Of a stretch of 64,000 nucleotides of DNA, positions 61,386 through 64,000 are shown in pieces (the first letter of the stretch is position 1; each line of letters opens with the position of its first letter). A program made the position numbers and the translations under genes. Below the pieces are notes generated by a model. The model worked only from the letters and a program-made list of their open reading frames with translations. It did no database searches and was not told where the DNA came from. Source of the DNA: Chitinophagales bacterium. Its GTDB lineage: Bacteria; Bacteroidota; Bacteroidia; Chitinophagales; Chitinophagaceae. The stretch lies in the NCBI GenBank assembly GCA_026936105.1, contig JAIXKI010000026.1, positions 35,935 through 99,934 on the forward strand. The letters are read 5' to 3'.

Positions 61386-64000
61386 ATGAAGCTTCAGTTT
61401 TATTTAAGATTCCATACAGAATTTGGCCAGAGCCTATGGATCAGCGGTAATCTGGAAGAATTGGGATACGATGATCCTACACTGGCATTGCCTCTGGAAT
61501 ACCTGAATGATGAATTCTGGCAGTGCAGCCTGAACATCAAACGGAAAAGCATAACCGAACCAGTCATCTATAAATATTTCCTGAAAAATAAAGATGGCGA
61601 AGTGACCTGGGAGTGGGGGCACGACCGTATCATAAATGTAGTGAAGAAAGGAATCCATGAAGTGCAACTGGTGGATACCTGGAATCATGCAGGAGAATAC
61701 GAGAATATTTTTTTTACCGCACCCTTTAAAAATATTTTCCTGAAAAAAAGGTCAACAGTTCGTGAATCCGGAAGCACAAGGAAAGGTTTTACTCATATTT
61801 TCAGGATCAAAGCGCCATTACTCAGAAAAAATGAAACGGTTTGTCTGTTAGGCAGCGGAAACGCTTTCGGCGAATGGTCAACTGAAAAACCTTTATTGCT
61901 TTCACTCAAAGGTGATTGGTATGAGACGGCGGCCGATCTTTCTGAAAGCAGTTTCCCTATCGCATACAAGTATGGCGTCTATGATGTAAAGAAAAAAGAA
62001 TTTGTAGAGTATGAGGCGGGGAACAACCGCCTGCTCTATGGCGATGCATCGGAGAGCAAGATCAATATTCTTCATGACGGATTCATTCAGTTGCCGAACG
62101 ACACCTGGAAAGGCGCCGGAGTGGCTATTCCTGTTTTCAGCTTACGAAGTAAGAAGAGCCTCGGCGTGGGCGAGTTTACCGATATAAAACTGCTGGCTGA
62201 CTGGGCAGCAAAAACAGGATTGAAGCTGATCCAGATATTACCCATCAATGACACTACCGCCTCTCATACCGCATTGGATTCTTATCCCTATGCAGCCATC
62301 TCCGCATTTGCCTTAAATCCACTCTACATAAATATTTTTTCACTGGCAGGAAAAAAATATGATCCGGTTATTCAGAACCTGAAAAAACAAAGAACGGAAC
62401 TGAATAAACTTACCGAAGTGGATCATGAGCGTGTGATGAAACTGAAACTTGCGGCATTGAAGGATCTTTATGAAGTGATGGGTGAAGAAACTTTGGGATC
62501 GGAAGATTTCAAAAAGTTTTTCGAAGAAAACAGTCATTGGCTGGTTCCTTATTCTGCTTTTTGTTTTTTGAGAGACAAATACGGAACAGCCTCTTTTGAA
62601 AAATGGAGTTCATTTGAAGAATATAATGAAAAAGAAATAGAAAAACTCAGCACACAAAGGTCTGCTAACTATAAAAACATTGCGTTCAATTATTTTGTTC
62701 AGTATCATTTGCATTGTCAACTGGAAGAAACGGTAAGCCATGTTCATAAAAAAGGAATTGCTTTGAAAGGCGATCTGCCCATTGGTGTAAGCAGGAACAG
62801 TTGTGAAGCATGGATGGCTCCGGAATTGTTTGACCGCAAAGGACAGGTGGGAGCGCCGCCGGATGATTTCACGGCCAAAGGCCAGAATTGGGAATTTCCT
62901 GCTTACAACTGGAAGCGGATGCAGGAAACGGGATTTGAATGGTGGAAACACAGGTTCACTCAGATGGGCCGTTATTTCGATGCGTTCCGTATTGACCACA
63001 TCCTTGGTTTCTTCCGTATTTGGTACATACCCGACCATGCAGTGGAAGGGATCATGGGAAGGTTTGTTCCTGCCATTCCGGTTTCTCTTTCAGAATTTGG
63101 AGAGAATGGGATCTGGTTTGACCGTAAGCGTTATTGTGATCCTTTTATCAATGATGGTGTGTTGACAGAGATATTCGGTGATCTCGCTTCCAGAGTGAAA
63201 ACTGAGTTCCTGAAAAAAAATGAGGCGGAAGGTTATGACCTGCTTCCGGAATTTTCCACCCAGAGAAAAGTGGAACAATATTTCAGGGAAAAAGAGGATA
63301 ATGATGAGAACAGTATATTAAAGCAAGGCTTGTATGACCTTATTTCCAATGTGATCCTTTTTGAAGAAGAAGGATCGCAGGGGCAACGTTTTCATTTCCG
63401 TATTTCAATGGAAAAGAATTTATCGTTCAAAAACCTGGTTCCTTTTGTTCAAGGTAAATTGCACGATCTCTATATCAATTATTTCTTTCGCCGCCAGGAT
63501 GATTTTTGGTTCAAAGAAGCTATGCATAAACTGCCACAGCTCAAGGAGGCAACGAACATGCTGGTGTGCGGTGAAGACCTGGGAATGGTGCCGCATTGCG
63601 TGCCCGAAGTAATGAAGCGGCTGGGAATACTCAGCCTGGAGATACAGCGCATGCCGAAAGATCCCAACACTGAATTTTTCAATCCCGAGCATGCACATTA
63701 CCTTTCTGTGATCACTCCTTCCACACATGATATGAGCACGGTAAGGGGCTGGTGGGAAGAGAACCGGGAAAAGACACAGCGTTTCTTTACAAAGATACTC
63801 GGCCAGGTGGGTGAAGCGCCATTCTTTTGCGAAGCGTGGGTGAACAGGGCTGTCGTTTTGCAACATTTATATTCACCCGCCATGTGGAGTATTTTCCTTT
63901 TGCAGGATATCCTGGGCATGAGTGAGGCATTGCGAAGACAGGATCCGAATGAAGAACGGATCAACGTGCCGGCAGACAACAGGCATCTGTGGACATACCG
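61386..64000 (+). CDS. malQ: 4-alpha-glucanotransferase (GH77) with N-terminal CBM20 domains, partial at right edge
   Basis: 871 codons are in the window, and the frame is still open at the edge. Two N-terminal starch-binding (CBM20) domains come first (about residues 1-105 and 130-230; SLWISGNLEELGYDD, CLLGSGNAFGEWSTEKPLL). The GH77 core follows: GVAIPVFSLRSKKSLGVGEF, LPINDTTASHTALDSYPYAAISAFALNP (250s loop), a nucleophile aspartate in FDAFRIDHILGFFRIW and VCGEDLGMVPHCVPEVM with the acid/base Glu. A domain inserted between about 310 and 480 matches DPE2-like enzymes. It moves glucan chains in the cytoplasm (no signal peptide), completing maltodextrin use with the glg genes. Confidence 0.92.
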   Translation, partial: MKLQFYLRFHTEFGQSLWISGNLEELGYDDPTLALPLEYLNDEFWQCSLNIKRKSITEPVIYKYFLKNKDGEVTWEWGHDRIINVVKKGIHEVQLVDTWNHAGEYENIFFTAPFKNIFLKKRSTVRESGSTRKGFTHIFRIKAPLLRKNETVCLLGSGNAFGEWSTEKPLLLSLKGDWYETAADLSESSFPIAYKYGVYDVKKKEFVEYEAGNNRLLYGDASESKINILHDGFIQLPNDTWKGAGVAIPVFSLRSKKSLGVGEFTDIKLLADWAAKTGLKLIQILPINDTTASHTALDSYPYAAISAFALNPLYINIFSLAGKKYDPVIQNLKKQRTELNKLTEVDHERVMKLKLAALKDLYEVMGEETLGSEDFKKFFEENSHWLVPYSAFCFLRDKYGTASFEKWSSFEEYNEKEIEKLSTQRSANYKNIAFNYFVQYHLHCQLEETVSHVHKKGIALKGDLPIGVSRNSCEAWMAPELFDRKGQVGAPPDDFTAKGQNWEFPAYNWKRMQETGFEWWKHRFTQMGRYFDAFRIDHILGFFRIWYIPDHAVEGIMGRFVPAIPVSLSEFGENGIWFDRKRYCDPFINDGVLTEIFGDLASRVKTEFLKKNEAEGYDLLPEFSTQRKVEQYFREKEDNDENSILKQGLYDLISNVILFEEEGSQGQRFHFRISMEKNLSFKNLVPFVQGKLHDLYINYFFRRQDDFWFKEAMHKLPQLKEATNMLVCGEDLGMVPHCVPEVMKRLGILSLEIQRMPKDPNTEFFNPEHAHYLSVITPSTHDMSTVRGWWEENREKTQRFFTKILGQVGEAPFFCEAWVNRAVVLQHLYSPAMWSIFLLQDILGMSEALRRQDPNEERINVPADNRHLWTY

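Overview
The window looks like a chromosomal segment of a Bacteroidota bacterium, most likely order Chitinophagales (family Chitinophagaceae or a close relative). The evidence is the gene families (DUF2851, GLPGLI, Bacteroidota-type outer-membrane beta-barrel receptor, DUF4403, SLC45-type MFS, GH77 with N-terminal starch-binding domains), the recurrent -7 promoter box TAnnTTTG, and the general lack of Shine-Dalgarno sequences. No rRNA, tRNA or CRISPR array was found. Genus cannot be set from the sequence alone.

Layout. 1-7 kb: end of a methyltransferase gene, a DUF1835 gene, the topoisomerase IV A subunit (parC), a second methyltransferase and topA. About 7.0-10.4 kb: an accessory island, all on the minus strand, with a PD-(D/E)XK-like protein, a higBA toxin-antitoxin pair and a DUF6157/SRPBCC pair. 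It is delimited by structured repeats, one of them a 91-bp imperfect inverted repeat resembling an integron cassette site. 10.4-20 kb: housekeeping and small-molecule genes (alpha/beta hydrolase, DUF2520 reductase-like, ferredoxin, KdsC, UbiA, Maf, DUF2851, OsmC, LipA, phosphodiester glycosidase). 20-34 kb: sugar uptake and glycogen metabolism (ROK kinase, FucP-like MFS, glgA, glgC, SLC45-like MFS, secreted GH13 amylase, glgB), interrupted by a GLPGLI/outer-membrane-barrel pair. 34.5-43.3 kb: TPR protein, overlapping HIRAN and J-domain genes, argS, GtrA, DUF4403, GNAT and dnaK. 43.4-44.1 kb: an A-B-A-B tandem array of about 131/132-bp REP-like units. 44.2-52 kb: RRM protein, GH63-like glucosidase, deaminase, GH9 glucanase and GH18 chitinase. 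52-58.1 kb: a complete sufBCDSE-sufT-rrf2 iron-sulfur operon on the minus strand. 58.4-64 kb: thioredoxin-domain protein, Pmp3-like protein, an unlisted 51-residue membrane protein and the start of a 4-alpha-glucanotransferase that runs off the window.

How the genes fit together. Extracellular or periplasmic GH13, GH9 and GH18 enzymes would release sugars. FucP- and SLC45-type carriers would import them, and the ROK kinase would phosphorylate glucose. GlgC, GlgA and GlgB would build glycogen, and the GH77 and GH63-like enzymes would remodel or trim alpha-glucans in the cytoplasm. The suf operon supplies Fe-S clusters used by LipA, the ferredoxin and the Rrf2 regulator. A perfect 24-bp inverted repeat over its -33 promoter element is a good candidate operator for that Rrf2 protein.

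The most unusual parts are the cassette-like island (7.0-10.4 kb), the tandem REP-like array beside dnaK, the suf operator and the HIRAN/J-domain gene overlap.
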